A stretch of 59,326 nt of DNA, taken from positions 1 through 59,326 of the forward strand of contig NZ_BAED01000021.1 in NCBI RefSeq assembly GCF_000241345.1, read 5' to 3'. This stretch comes from Gordonia amarae NBRC 15530 (lineage in GTDB: Bacteria; Actinomycetota; Actinomycetes; Mycobacteriales; Mycobacteriaceae). Below are positions 40,717 through 49,569 of the stretch, piece by piece (the first letter of the stretch is position 1; each line of letters begins with the position of its first letter). The notes under the pieces were generated by a model. It was given only the letters and a program-made list of their open reading frames with translations, did no database searches and was not told the origin of the DNA. Made by a program: the position numbers and the translations under genes.

Positions 40717-42243
40717 TCATACCATGCGCAAGCGTTTCCGGACACGCCTGCGCTCACGCAGCAGCATGAGGTCCATTCCCTTGCGTGTCGCGGTCCCGAA
40801 CGGCGGAACCGCGCTTGACGTGGTGATTCTCATCGGCGCGTCGGTGCCGACCACCGACCTGAAGTGCGAGAGCCGGTCGAACCCGGCCTTACCGTGGTAC
40901 GCGCCCATGCCGCTGTTGCCGACGCCGCCGAAAGGGGCATCCGAGGGCAGCATGTGGATGCCGAACTCGTTGCGCGCGACACCACCGCTGCGGGTGCGGC
41001 GCACAAAGTCCCGGAAGTCCGCGGTGTCCGGGCCGAACCAGTACGCGACCAACGGCGCCGGCTGCTCATCGAGCGCGGCGATGACCTCAGTGATATGGGC
41101 GTAGGTGTGCACGCCCAGGACCGGCCCGAAGATCTCCTCATGCGCGATCGTCATCTCGTCGGTGATACCGGTAATCAGCGTCGGCGCGACCTTCCGGGTC
41201 TCGGGGCCGGGCTCGCGCTGATGCTCCGGCGCGATCACCCTGATCGAGGCGCCCTTGTCCCGGGCATCGTCCACCAGAGAGACGACGCGGCGATAGTTGG
41301 CGTCGTTGACGCAGGAGGGATAGTCGGGATTGTCGGTGACGGTCGGGAAATTCTTGCGCAGCGCCTTCGCCGCCGACGTCACAAAGGCATCGAGCGATTC
41401 GACCGGCACATACACCTGATCGGGACAGACGCACACCTGACCGCCGTTGACCATGCGGCCCAAGGCGATCCGCTGTGCGGCCTCGTCGAGGTCGGCATCA
41501 CGCGAGACGACCACCGGGTTCTTGCCGCCGAGTTCGAGGGTGACCGGAACCAGATTCGCGGCGGCCGCGGCCTGGATCCGCTTGCCCACTCCCGGTGAGC
41601 CGGTGAAGAAGATGTGATCGAACGGCAACTGGGAGAACGCGGTGGCCACCGGCAGGTCCCCGGTCACCACGGTCAGCTCGGCCGGATCGAAATACTTGGC
41701 CGCCAAGGACTTCAAGGTCTCGGCGGTATTCGGGGTGATCTCCGACATCTTGATCATCACCCGATTGCCGGCGGCGAACGCCGCCGCGGTCGGCATGATC
41801 GCCAGGTGCAGCGGGAAGTTCCACGGCCCGATCACCCCCACCACACCGAGCGGGGAGGGCACCACCTCGGCGCTGAGCCGGGTCAGCCTGCTGCCCCGCA
41901 ACATCTTTCGTGTCCGCATCCACTTCTTGAGATTCTTGCGGGTGTGCTCGATGTTCGAGAGCATGCCGACGACCTCGGTCGACAACGTCGCCGTGCGCGA
42001 CTTGGAACCGAAGTCCGCCACGATCGCGGCGACGAGTTCATCGCTGTTGTCCAGCACCAGTGCCAGCAGCCGGTCGATGCGGTTGCGGCGCACCGCAACC
42101 GACGGCATCGGGTCGGCCCGATGCGCCGCCCGCTGCACGTCGAGCAGTTCCCGCAACGATTCCGCCGCATCCCCCGTCGCTGCGCTCGCCGGGTCCGGGA
42201 CAGCGACCCCGGACCCTGCGGTGCTGATGTGTGAGACGGTCAC
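40717..42243 (-). CDS. Aldehyde dehydrogenase (coniferyl-aldehyde DH-like)
   Basis: 508 aa from GTG 42243, which overlaps the upstream stop (GTGA). It has the short-type ALDH pattern LGVVGVIGPWNFPLHLAIMP, Glu237 (ELGGKNP) and nucleophile Cys271 (GGQVCVCPDQV). The C-terminal extension ends in a very basic LLRERRRVRKRLRMV. It probably oxidises an aromatic or long-chain aldehyde. It belongs to the 45518-38789 operon. Confidence 0.9.
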   Translation of the reverse strand: MTVSHISTAGSGVAVPDPASAATGDAAESLRELLDVQRAAHRADPMPSVAVRRNRIDRLLALVLDNSDELVAAIVADFGSKSRTATLSTEVVGMLSNIEHTRKNLKKWMRTRKMLRGSRLTRLSAEVVPSPLGVVGVIGPWNFPLHLAIMPTAAAFAAGNRVMIKMSEITPNTAETLKSLAAKYFDPAELTVVTGDLPVATAFSQLPFDHIFFTGSPGVGKRIQAAAAANLVPVTLELGGKNPVVVSRDADLDEAAQRIALGRMVNGGQVCVCPDQVYVPVESLDAFVTSAAKALRKNFPTVTDNPDYPSCVNDANYRRVVSLVDDARDKGASIRVIAPEHQREPGPETRKVAPTLITGITDEMTIAHEEIFGPVLGVHTYAHITEVIAALDEQPAPLVAYWFGPDTADFRDFVRRTRSGGVARNEFGIHMLPSDAPFGGVGNSGMGAYHGKAGFDRLSHFRSVVGTDAPMRITTSSAVPPFGTATRKGMDLMLLRERRRVRKRLRMV

Positions 42244-43055
42244 GACAGGTCCAGCGGCCCGCCGTCGACCACGTCCTTGAGCCACCCCACGTCAACGCCC
42301 GAGTCGGCGGCGGCCAGCGCCGCGGCTTTCACGTCCTTTCGCAGGAACGGACCGGCCGCCTTGGTGAACCTCTCCGGCCCACCGGTGCCCTTGACCGCGC
42401 CGAGCGCGTAGCTGCGTCCGCTGCAATGCTGCAGCGCGTTCAGCAGATCCTCCTGCTCGATGCCGAGCTTGGCGCCGAGTTCCACAGCCGCGGCGGCGAG
42501 TTGGGCGTTGGCGGCGAACAGGATGTTGTTGACCAGTTTGAGGTTGAGCGCGGTACCGAGTTCGCCGGTGCGGATGACCTCCTTGGAGTAGGCCGCCACC
42601 ACCGCCTCGGCCGGCTTCACGGCGGTTTCCGGGCCACCCAGCAGCACGGTCAGCACACCGTTGGCAATATCCTTGGCGGAGCCGCTGATCGGGCCGTCGA
42701 CGATCGCCGGACCGTCCGGGTACTGATCCACCAGACGCTGCAGGGTGCTGACGTTGCCCGTGGTGTGCGAGACCACCACGCCGCCGGGCTTCATGTTCGC
42801 CATGAAACCGTCCGGACCCTCGGCGATCTCGGCAAGCTGGACATCGGAGAACAGGCACAGGATCAGCACATCGGCGCGGGCGGCTGCCTCGGCCACCGAA
42901 TCGACGATGGTCGCACCTTCGGCACCCAACTTCTCGCGGACCTCGGGGCGGCGGGCGTAGAGCACCACCTGCTTGCCGGCGGCAACCAGACGCTGCACCA
43001 TCGGCTCACCCATCTGCCCGGCGCCTACGAAACCAATCACTTCACTCATCGTCAT
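42240..43055 (-). CDS. NAD(P)-dependent 3-hydroxyisobutyrate dehydrogenase-like enzyme
   Basis: This 271-aa protein has the Rossmann loop GFVGAGQMGEPMVQRL, the substrate-binding DGPISGSAKD (usual DAPVSGG), and KLVNNILFAAN with the catalytic Lys of beta-hydroxyacid dehydrogenases. It oxidises a beta-hydroxy acid to a semialdehyde, which the flanking aldehyde dehydrogenases could take further. ATG at 43055 or 43049 is possible; GAAGGA lies just upstream. Confidence 0.88.
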   Translation of the reverse strand: MTMSEVIGFVGAGQMGEPMVQRLVAAGKQVVLYARRPEVREKLGAEGATIVDSVAEAAARADVLILCLFSDVQLAEIAEGPDGFMANMKPGGVVVSHTTGNVSTLQRLVDQYPDGPAIVDGPISGSAKDIANGVLTVLLGGPETAVKPAEAVVAAYSKEVIRTGELGTALNLKLVNNILFAANAQLAAAAVELGAKLGIEQEDLLNALQHCSGRSYALGAVKGTGGPERFTKAAGPFLRKDVKAAALAAADSGVDVGWLKDVVDGGPLDLS

Positions 43056-43094
43056 TTATTCCTTCTGCAACAAGTGCTTTCGCGTACGGGTCGG

Positions 43095-43943
43095 TCAGCC
43101 CTTCCAGGGAACGGTCTTGGCGAAACCACCGGCGTCGATTCGCACCTGCATACCGGTGATGTAGCGGGCGTCGTCGCTCGCGAGGAACACCACCACGTTG
43201 GACACATCCTGCGGCTCGATGAACGGCACCTTCATCGAGTGCATCATCGGGAACACCGGCTTGACGTCGTCGAGGGTGGGGCTTTCCAGGTCGGGACGGA
43301 ACACGGAGTACATGCCCTCGTTGTGCAGCATGTCGGTGTTGCAGTTGGTGGGGTGTACCGCGTTGATGCGGATTCCCTTGGGGCCGAGGTGGATTGACAG
43401 GTCGTTGACGTACCGGGCAACGATCTGTTTGGCCAGGCTGTACGCCGATCCGCCGGGGCCCTGGTTACCGGTGCTGCCGAGCATCGCGGCCAGCGATCCG
43501 GTGGCGATGATGGAGGCGCCCTCGGACAGATGCGGCAGGCTGCCCTGCACCAGGTTGAACACACCCGACAGGTCGGTGTCGAGGGTGTCCGACCACGACT
43601 GCAGTGTCTGCTTCTTGCCCATCGGGCAGATGCCGGCGTTGGCGACGACGATGTCGAGGCGGCCGAGCTCGCGCACGCCCTCGGCGATGGCGTCCCAGGT
43701 CTGCGAACGCTCGCGGACGTCGGCCTCGATGGCGTACGCCTTCACGCCCTCCTTCTCCACGAGATTCACGGTCTCGTCGAGATCCTCACGGCGCGAGAGC
43801 GGATAGTTGTTGCCCTCCAGGTCTTTACAGATGTCGATCAGGATGACGCTGGCGCCTTCCTTGGCGAGGCTGACCGCGTGCGAGCGGCCCTGGCCGCGGG
43901 CCGCGCCACTGACGACGGCGACCTTGTTGTCGAGCTTTCCCAT
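43095..43943 (-). CDS. Mycofactocin-type SDR family oxidoreductase
   Basis: 282 aa with G13-A-A-R-G-Q-G, S150, Y168 and K172 and the subfamily insert ICKDLEGNNYPLSRREDLDETVNLV. The conserved Asn of the SDR tetrad appears as Asp124 in LDTDLSG. It is one of two mycofactocin-type SDRs in the window. It lies between an aldehyde dehydrogenase and a HIBDH-like gene; oxidation of an alcohol in the same pathway is inferred. Confidence 0.9.
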   Translation of the reverse strand: MGKLDNKVAVVSGAARGQGRSHAVSLAKEGASVILIDICKDLEGNNYPLSRREDLDETVNLVEKEGVKAYAIEADVRERSQTWDAIAEGVRELGRLDIVVANAGICPMGKKQTLQSWSDTLDTDLSGVFNLVQGSLPHLSEGASIIATGSLAAMLGSTGNQGPGGSAYSLAKQIVARYVNDLSIHLGPKGIRINAVHPTNCNTDMLHNEGMYSVFRPDLESPTLDDVKPVFPMMHSMKVPFIEPQDVSNVVVFLASDDARYITGMQVRIDAGGFAKTVPWKG

Positions 43944-43991
43944 GGCTGTGTTGATCCTTCGCTGAAAGGGGTTTCCTGTTGAACTGAGTGC

Positions 43992-45518
43992 TTACGCCCG
44001 GTACGCGATGGTTCGCGTCTCCAGGTACTGCTCGAAACCTTCGATGCCGCACTGGCGTCCGATACCGCTGGCGCCGAACCCGCCGAACGGGGCGTCGGCC
44101 GAATAGAACATGCCGCCGTTGACGCCGATCGAGCCGGTGCGGATCCGGTTGGCAACGGCCAGACCACGATCCAGATCACCGGAGAGGACCGCGCCGGCCA
44201 GGCCGAACGGGGTGCTGTTGGCGATGGTGACGGCCTCGTCGTCGGTGTCGAACGGGATGATCACCAGGACCGGCCCGAAGACTTCCTCCTGGGCGATCGC
44301 CGAGTCGGGGCCGACCCCGGCAATCGCGGTCGGCTGCACGAAGTGGCCGTCGGCCAGGTGCTCGGGAAGGTTCTCCGGCACTCCACCGCCGACGATGACG
44401 TCGCCGCCCGCCTCACGGGCCTCGGCGATCATCGACAGCACCTTGTCCTTGGCCTTGGCGGTGATCAGCGGGCCGGTCAGCACTCCCGGGTCGGCCGGGT
44501 CGCCGACGGGAGCCATACTGAAGCCGGCCTTCACCGAGGCGACCGCGGTGTCGTACAGCGAACGGTGCACCAGCAGCCGGGCGTTGATGGCGCAGCCCTG
44601 GCCGGCGTGCTGGCAGGTACCCATCGCGCCCATCACGATCTTGCTGGGATCGGCGTCATCGAGGACGATGAGCGCCGATTTGCCGCCGAGTTCGAGGAAC
44701 ACGCGCTTGAACGAGTCGGCACCCTCACGCATGAGGTGTTTGCCGACCGCGGTGGAGCCGGTGAAGGAGATCAGGTCGACGCGCGGGTCGCTCGCGAGGA
44801 TGCCGGCGACGTCGTTGTCGGGGGTGGTGACCACGTTGACCACACCGGCGGGGAAGTCGGTCTTCTCCGCGATCAGCCTGCCCAGCCGCAGACCGGTCCA
44901 CGGCGCGTTGGGATCCGGCTTGAGCACGACGGTGTTGCCGGCGGCGAGGGCGGGCCCGAGCTTGTTGAGGATGACCTCGATCGGATAGTTCGACGGCGTG
45001 ATGGCCGCGACCACCCCGACGGCCTCCTTGACGACCTTGCGGATGTTCTTCGGTCCGAACAGCCCGCCGCCGTCGAGGGTGCGTTCCCATCCGAACTCGT
45101 CGATCAGCCGGATCGGGTAGTTCAGCGCCTCCCGCAGGGGCCAGTCCAATTGCGCGTTGCGCGTGGCCATGTCGGGAGAACCGACCTCGGCGATGATCTC
45201 CTCGCGGAGGTCCTCCTTCTCCGATTCGATGGCGGCCTGCAACTGCGTCAGGCACCGCTTGCGCAGTTCCTTGTCCGACGACCAGTCCGTCTCGTCGAAG
45301 GCGCGGCGAGCCGCGGCGATGGCGGCTCGCATGTCGTCGGCGGTGGCCGCGGCGGCCTCGCCGAGGACGAGCCCGGTGGCGGGGCTGACGTTGGGGTAGG
45401 TGGCGCCGCCGGTGGCCTCGACCAGTGCGCCGTCGATCAGCAGACGCCGTTCGGCGCGTTCGGCGGCCCTGCGGCCCAGTTCGACGCTCGTCGGAGTCAC
45501 GACTTCCGTTTCACTCAC
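43992..45518 (-). CDS. NAD-dependent aldehyde dehydrogenase
   Basis: 508 aa from GTG 45518 (GAGAGGGA upstream); the frame extends to 45560 without a ribosome-binding site. Glu276 (ELGGKSA) and Cys309 (GQGCAINARL) are in place, and the C-terminus is APFGGFGASGIGRQCGIEG. It is the first gene of the degradative operon and faces the divergent CoA-transferase across a 198-bp promoter region with a 17-bp palindrome. Confidence 0.91.
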   Translation of the reverse strand: MSETEVVTPTSVELGRRAAERAERRLLIDGALVEATGGATYPNVSPATGLVLGEAAAATADDMRAAIAAARRAFDETDWSSDKELRKRCLTQLQAAIESEKEDLREEIIAEVGSPDMATRNAQLDWPLREALNYPIRLIDEFGWERTLDGGGLFGPKNIRKVVKEAVGVVAAITPSNYPIEVILNKLGPALAAGNTVVLKPDPNAPWTGLRLGRLIAEKTDFPAGVVNVVTTPDNDVAGILASDPRVDLISFTGSTAVGKHLMREGADSFKRVFLELGGKSALIVLDDADPSKIVMGAMGTCQHAGQGCAINARLLVHRSLYDTAVASVKAGFSMAPVGDPADPGVLTGPLITAKAKDKVLSMIAEAREAGGDVIVGGGVPENLPEHLADGHFVQPTAIAGVGPDSAIAQEEVFGPVLVIIPFDTDDEAVTIANSTPFGLAGAVLSGDLDRGLAVANRIRTGSIGVNGGMFYSADAPFGGFGASGIGRQCGIEGFEQYLETRTIAYRA

Positions 45519-45654
45519 GTACTTCCCTCTCCCGGCGGGTAACCGGTTGTGTATCGACACGCGGTCGGATCGACGGTAGGTCCAGCCCGATCAACGCGTT
45601 TACCTGTACGAACTGGCAGATCCAGAGATATTGGCGACCCTGTCGGGATAGCCA

Positions 45655-45671
45655 ACTGTAACTGCTACAGT
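45655..45671. promoter_or_regulatory. Candidate operator ACTGTA-N5-TACAGT
   Basis: Perfect 6-bp inverted repeat with 5-nt spacer, 46 bp before the CoA-transferase ATG and 137 bp before the divergent aldehyde dehydrogenase. Its position suits control of both directions by a dimeric repressor. Confidence 0.55.
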
Positions 45672-45716
45672 ATGTACTTTACAAACGTTTGGGAAGCCCG
45701 TGAAAGGAACCCGCAC

Positions 45717-46937
45717 ATGTCCGGTCTGCTCAGCGGAGTCAAAGTCGTCGAACTGGCCTCGTGGACGTACGTCCCCTGCGCCGGCGCCATGCTCGCCGAC
45801 TGGGGTGCCGACGTCGTCAAGGTCGAGGACACCAAGGGCGGCGACCCGGCGCGGTACCTCGTCTCGGGCGGTCTGCGCCCGGAGGACTCCCGCGTCAACG
45901 CCAACGCGGTGATGGAGATCGGCAATCACGGCAAGCGCAGCCTCGCCATCGACATCAAGAGCGCCGACGGGCGGGAGATCTTCGGCAAGCTCCTCGCCCA
46001 GGCCGATGTGTTCCTCACCAACTGGCTGCCCGCGCAGCTCGAGCGCGCTCAGCTGACCGTCGACGACCTGCGCGCCTTCAACCCGGACATCATCATCGCC
46101 CGTGGCAGCGGCCAGGGCCAGCGTGGCCCGGACGCCAACCGTCCCGGCTTCGACGGCACCTCGTACACCGGCCGCGCCGGGGTCGCGTTCGCCCTCACCC
46201 CCGACGGTGTGGAGTTCCCGTTCGCACAGACCACCGCCTTCGGCGACCTGCAGGGCGGTTCGACCCTCGCCGGTGGTGTGGCCGCCGCGCTGTTCCACCG
46301 CGAACGGCACCGCCGCGCCCCCATCGTCGACGGTTCGCTGCTGGCGCAAGGACTCTGGTCGGTGGCGCCGGATATCGCGATCGCCGACTATTACGGCAAC
46401 GACGGTGTACCCAAGTGGCAGGCAGGCGACGCCCCCAACCCGGTGGTCAACCGCTACAAGACCAAGGACGGCCGCTGGTTCCAGCTGATGTTCCTGCAGG
46501 CCGACCGCTACTGGGCCGACTTCTGCGTCCGCATCGGCCGTCCCGAACTGTCCGACGACGCCCGGTTCACCCCACTGGCCAACCTCACCGCCAACAAGTC
46601 CGAGGCCACCGCCCTGCTGCGCGAGGTCTTCGCCGAACGCGACCTCGCCGAGTGGTCCGAGATCTTCCAGGCCGAGACCGGCGCCTGGTGCACCCTCGCC
46701 TCGCCGCGGGAGGTCCCCGACGATCCGCAGGTCATCGAGAACGGCTACCTGCTGACCCTCACCGACGACAAGGGCGAGGAGTTCCGCACCGTCGCCGCCC
46801 CGATCCAGTTCGACGAGACCCCGCCGGAGCCGTCCCGCTCCCCCGGCCACGGCGAGCACACCGACGAGATCCTCACCGAACTCGGCTACGACTGGGACAC
46901 CATCATCGACGCCAAGGTCTCCGGCGCGGTCCTGTAG
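45717..46937 (+). CDS. CaiB/BaiF family CoA-transferase (class III)
   Basis: A 406-aa protein from ATG 45717 (AAGGA about 9 nt upstream). It begins GVKVVELASWTYVPCAGAMLADWGADVVKVE, and D146 in RPGFDGTSY is the likely aspartyl-CoA residue. Close paralogue of 3756-4946 (shared ends LGYDWDTIIDAKVSGAV). Transcribed alone and divergent from the aldehyde dehydrogenase operon. It would pass CoA to an acid intermediate without using ATP. Confidence 0.9.
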   Translation: MSGLLSGVKVVELASWTYVPCAGAMLADWGADVVKVEDTKGGDPARYLVSGGLRPEDSRVNANAVMEIGNHGKRSLAIDIKSADGREIFGKLLAQADVFLTNWLPAQLERAQLTVDDLRAFNPDIIIARGSGQGQRGPDANRPGFDGTSYTGRAGVAFALTPDGVEFPFAQTTAFGDLQGGSTLAGGVAAALFHRERHRRAPIVDGSLLAQGLWSVAPDIAIADYYGNDGVPKWQAGDAPNPVVNRYKTKDGRWFQLMFLQADRYWADFCVRIGRPELSDDARFTPLANLTANKSEATALLREVFAERDLAEWSEIFQAETGAWCTLASPREVPDDPQVIENGYLLTLTDDKGEEFRTVAAPIQFDETPPEPSRSPGHGEHTDEILTELGYDWDTIIDAKVSGAVL

Positions 46938-46978
46938 GTACCCCCTCCGCACCAAGACCCCCGGCGCCAACCTGTGAC

Positions 46979-47096
46979 GCTGGTTGAGGTGCGAGGAGCG
47001 CAGGCGACGAGCCTCGAAACCACGCAAGATGACAATGTCGTCTCACCGGGTTTCGAGGCTCCTCGCCTAGCGGCTCATCACACCTCAACCAGCCGG
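46979..47096. repeat. Dispersed repeat, copy C
   Basis: GGTTGAGGTGCGAGGAGCGC...GAGCCTCGAAACC, then GACAATGTCGTCTCACCGGG, TTTCGAGGCTC and the inverted CACACCTCAACCAGC. The ends are inverted (GCTGGTTGAGGTG / CACCTCAACCAGC). It lies between convergent genes. Confidence 0.82.
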
Positions 47097-47108
47097 AGGC
47101 AGCGCCAA

Positions 47109-48251
47109 TTATGGTGCGACGCTGAGCCAGTCGCTGAACCCCGACGGATCATGCCGGCCGAGGGCACCGTGCTCGAACAGGCCCCAGCCCTCACGGACGG
47201 TCCCGCCGGCCTCGGTGCATTCGGCCCGGCCCACGTGGTCGATGACCCCGAACGGAATCCGACCGGCGACGGCCGGGTCGGTCATGTCGTAATCGAGCCG
47301 GCGGGAGAACTTCTCGCCGAGCCACAGCCCGTGCGACCAGTCGGAGTCGCCGCCGTAACCGCCGCCGACGTGGATCGGCGCACCCAGCAACGAACTGATC
47401 TCGACCTTGAGCGGGCTGCCGTCCTGCGTGGTGGTCTCGACGGTCGCGCCAGTGGGAATCCTTGTGCCCGAACCATAGTGGACGGTAATCCGCGGCCAGC
47501 CGAGCTGCTCGACACGGCCGTCCTTCCACACCCGGGTGCAGTCGTTGAGCACCCGGAAGCCGTCCGGATCCTCCTGAATGATGAGCACGATCTGGAAGTC
47601 ATCGAAGGCGAGTGGATAGTAGTTCCACCACATGCCCTCGAACGGCGGATCGGCCGGCCTGCCGGCGGGCTCGGGCTCACCGTTCGGCCGCACGCCCCAC
47701 GAGCGGTCGCGGCTGCCGATCCACACGGCGGGGTCGACGGCGATCTCCTCACCGTCGATGGTGATCGACCCCGACCAGGTGCCGGTCTGGGCGAACCGCT
47801 GGGCGTCCAGGGTGACACGGGACCCGGCCCGCATCTTGTGGGTCTGTTCCTGCACCACGTCGAACAACCCGTTCCATTCCAGATCGACGGCGATGCCCTC
47901 TGTTTCGGCGACCGTCAGGTGCAGGCGCCGCATCGGTTCGGTGACGTCCATCCGGTAGTTGCCCACGTGCGGGTGGAGCCGGTCGTTGTCGATGGCGTCG
48001 CTGAACTGGACGGCGTGGGTGAACTCGCCCTTGTCGGTGCTGCGCCGGATCATGAAGAACGCGTCCTTCACCCCGAGGATCGGGTAGTAACCGATCCCGC
48101 TGATGAGGAAGATGTTGCCGGTCCGGTCGTGCGCGTTCAGATACGACCGGTCGTAGAAGTTTCGGTCGGAGGTGCCTGGCCACGCGACCGGTTGCGGCAG
48201 TTGGTGAATGGGGAACTCGTCGGCGGGGCCGAGTCCGTAGGGTGCGGGCAT
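47109..48251 (-). CDS. Conserved hypothetical protein (Rv3169-like)
   Basis: 380 aa from ATG 48251. Beta-rich with motifs NIFLISGIGYYPILGVKDAFFMIRR, DRSWGVRPNGEPEP, and MWWNYYPLAFDDFQIVLIIQEDPDG, the pattern of a two-lobed lipocalin-like (CrtC/AttH-like) fold. From memory it resembles mycobacterial Rv3169, which is likewise next to a phosphotransferase (Rv3168). No catalytic residues can be named. It starts 2 bp after the upstream stop, so it is coupled to the phosphotransferase. Confidence 0.72.
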   Translation of the reverse strand: MPAPYGLGPADEFPIHQLPQPVAWPGTSDRNFYDRSYLNAHDRTGNIFLISGIGYYPILGVKDAFFMIRRSTDKGEFTHAVQFSDAIDNDRLHPHVGNYRMDVTEPMRRLHLTVAETEGIAVDLEWNGLFDVVQEQTHKMRAGSRVTLDAQRFAQTGTWSGSITIDGEEIAVDPAVWIGSRDRSWGVRPNGEPEPAGRPADPPFEGMWWNYYPLAFDDFQIVLIIQEDPDGFRVLNDCTRVWKDGRVEQLGWPRITVHYGSGTRIPTGATVETTTQDGSPLKVEISSLLGAPIHVGGGYGGDSDWSHGLWLGEKFSRRLDYDMTDPAVAGRIPFGVIDHVGRAECTEAGGTVREGWGLFEHGALGRHDPSGFSDWLSVAP

Positions 48252-48253
48252 GA

Positions 48254-49396
48254 TCAGGATTCCTCCGACAGCAGACGCTCGAGCAGGGGACGGTGGTAGA
48301 ACAGTTCGGCTTCCATGTCTTTCGGCGCTTCCATCTCGCCGAAGTGGATGCGGCGGGCGCCGGTGCGCATGAACACCACGCACCATTGCAGGGCGGCGAA
48401 GATGTAGAACCAGCGCAGGTCGCCGACCTCGACGCCGGTCAGCTCCCGGTAGGTCTCCCGCACGTCTTCCTCACGGAACAGGTGCGGCATTCCCGGCATC
48501 TGGAGCATCTGCGCGATCTCCTCGAACACCATGTGCGCGAAGATCACCCATGCCACGTCGGTCTCGCGGGGACCGACCCGCGCCATCTCCCAGTCGAGGA
48601 CCGCCACGGGCGCGAAGTCGTCGTACATGACGTTGCCGATGCGGGCGTCGCCCCAGGTCACCACCGGCTCGGCGGCCGCGACGTCGTCGGGGAAGTTGTC
48701 GCCCAGCCAGGCGATGGACCGTTCGATGAGCGGGGACCGGCCGAGGTCCCCGGCGGCGAATTCGTACCAGTCGACGAACCAGTCCAGGTGCCGGCGCAGC
48801 GCGGTGTCACCGGAGGGCAGGGTCTCGTTGAGGAACCCGCAGGTGGTGGGCGCGTCGGCGATCGAGTGGATGCCGGCGATCGCCTTGATCGTCGAATCCT
48901 GCAGTGCGCGTTGCTGTTCCCGTGGCGCGTCGAACAGCCAGTTGTTGCCGCAGGTGTAGGGCAGCACGTCGGGCGGCACGATGCCCGAGCATTCCTCCAT
49001 GATGAAGAACGGCGCGCCGAGCACGTCGCCGGTGGGTTCGAGGGCCACCACCTTGGGCACCGGGACGTCGGTGAGTTCACCGACGAGCCGGATCACCTCG
49101 TATTGATGGTCGAGCCGGTACTGCCGGAACACCGGCACATCGTTCGCGGCCGGCGCCATCCGCAGGATCCATCTCGCGTCGGGCAGGTCGTCGTCGGGCC
49201 AGCTCGCCTGCACCGCTATGGTCTCCGACGACATCCCGTTGGCCTCCGACGCCCCGGCTGCGGTGATCACCGGGGGTGCCTGAGAGGGGATCACCGACGG
49301 CAGCCACGCCGCCAGTTTTGTGGCCAGAACCGCACTGTCCCGGCTGGAGACCTGCATGTGGAAGTCGTCTGCCGTGGGATCGTTCACCGTGGTCAT
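48254..49396 (-). CDS. Phosphotransferase (APH / ACAD10-11 N-terminal-like, Rv3168 type)
   Basis: A 380-aa kinase-like fold protein. The catalytic loop reads WGDARIGN (Trp in place of the usual His of HGDxxxxN) and the metal-binding DWEMA follows 12 residues later. The ATP-lobe Lys is not obvious (WILRMAP segment). Some family members phosphorylate hydroxyacyl-CoAs for degradation, which fits this island; antibiotic resistance is unlikely. ATG 49396 has no Shine-Dalgarno, so the transcript may be leaderless. A TACTTAC palindrome lies upstream. Confidence 0.8.
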   Translation of the reverse strand: MTTVNDPTADDFHMQVSSRDSAVLATKLAAWLPSVIPSQAPPVITAAGASEANGMSSETIAVQASWPDDDLPDARWILRMAPAANDVPVFRQYRLDHQYEVIRLVGELTDVPVPKVVALEPTGDVLGAPFFIMEECSGIVPPDVLPYTCGNNWLFDAPREQQRALQDSTIKAIAGIHSIADAPTTCGFLNETLPSGDTALRRHLDWFVDWYEFAAGDLGRSPLIERSIAWLGDNFPDDVAAAEPVVTWGDARIGNVMYDDFAPVAVLDWEMARVGPRETDVAWVIFAHMVFEEIAQMLQMPGMPHLFREEDVRETYRELTGVEVGDLRWFYIFAALQWCVVFMRTGARRIHFGEMEAPKDMEAELFYHRPLLERLLSEES

Positions 49397-49442
49397 GTGA
49401 CCACGATGCCACAAATACGGTGCGATTCATCACGTTATTCGA

Positions 49443-49462
49443 TACTTACTCCCCGGTAAGTA
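49443..49462. promoter_or_regulatory. Candidate operator TACTTAC-N6-GTAAGTA
   Basis: Perfect 7-bp inverted repeat with a GC spacer, 47 bp upstream of the phosphotransferase start and 40 bp past the terminator of the preceding operon. The form suits a TetR-type dimer. Confidence 0.6.
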
Positions 49463-49501
49463 CGAATCACGCCACCTCAGCCCGGTCCCGCAATCGAAAA
49501 A

Positions 49502-49545
49502 TGCTCCCGCGTATCGGTTATTGCGAAAACCGATACGCGGGAGCA
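49502..49545 (-). terminator. Strong Rho-independent terminator after acyl-CoA dehydrogenase
   Basis: Perfect 18-bp stem (49502-49519 / 49528-49545) with an 8-nt loop, followed on the minus strand by TTTTT (49497-49501). It begins 25 bp after the acyl-CoA dehydrogenase stop and is the clearest intrinsic terminator in the window. Confidence 0.9.
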
Positions 49546-49569
49546 AATTTGCGACGCGGGACCGGATAC

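Noticed and set aside
48254..49396. Reading the phosphotransferase as an antibiotic-resistance gene.
   Set aside because: APH-fold proteins with WGDARIGN and a catabolic neighbourhood belong to the Rv3168/ACAD10-11-like group; no aminoglycoside-specific features are visible.
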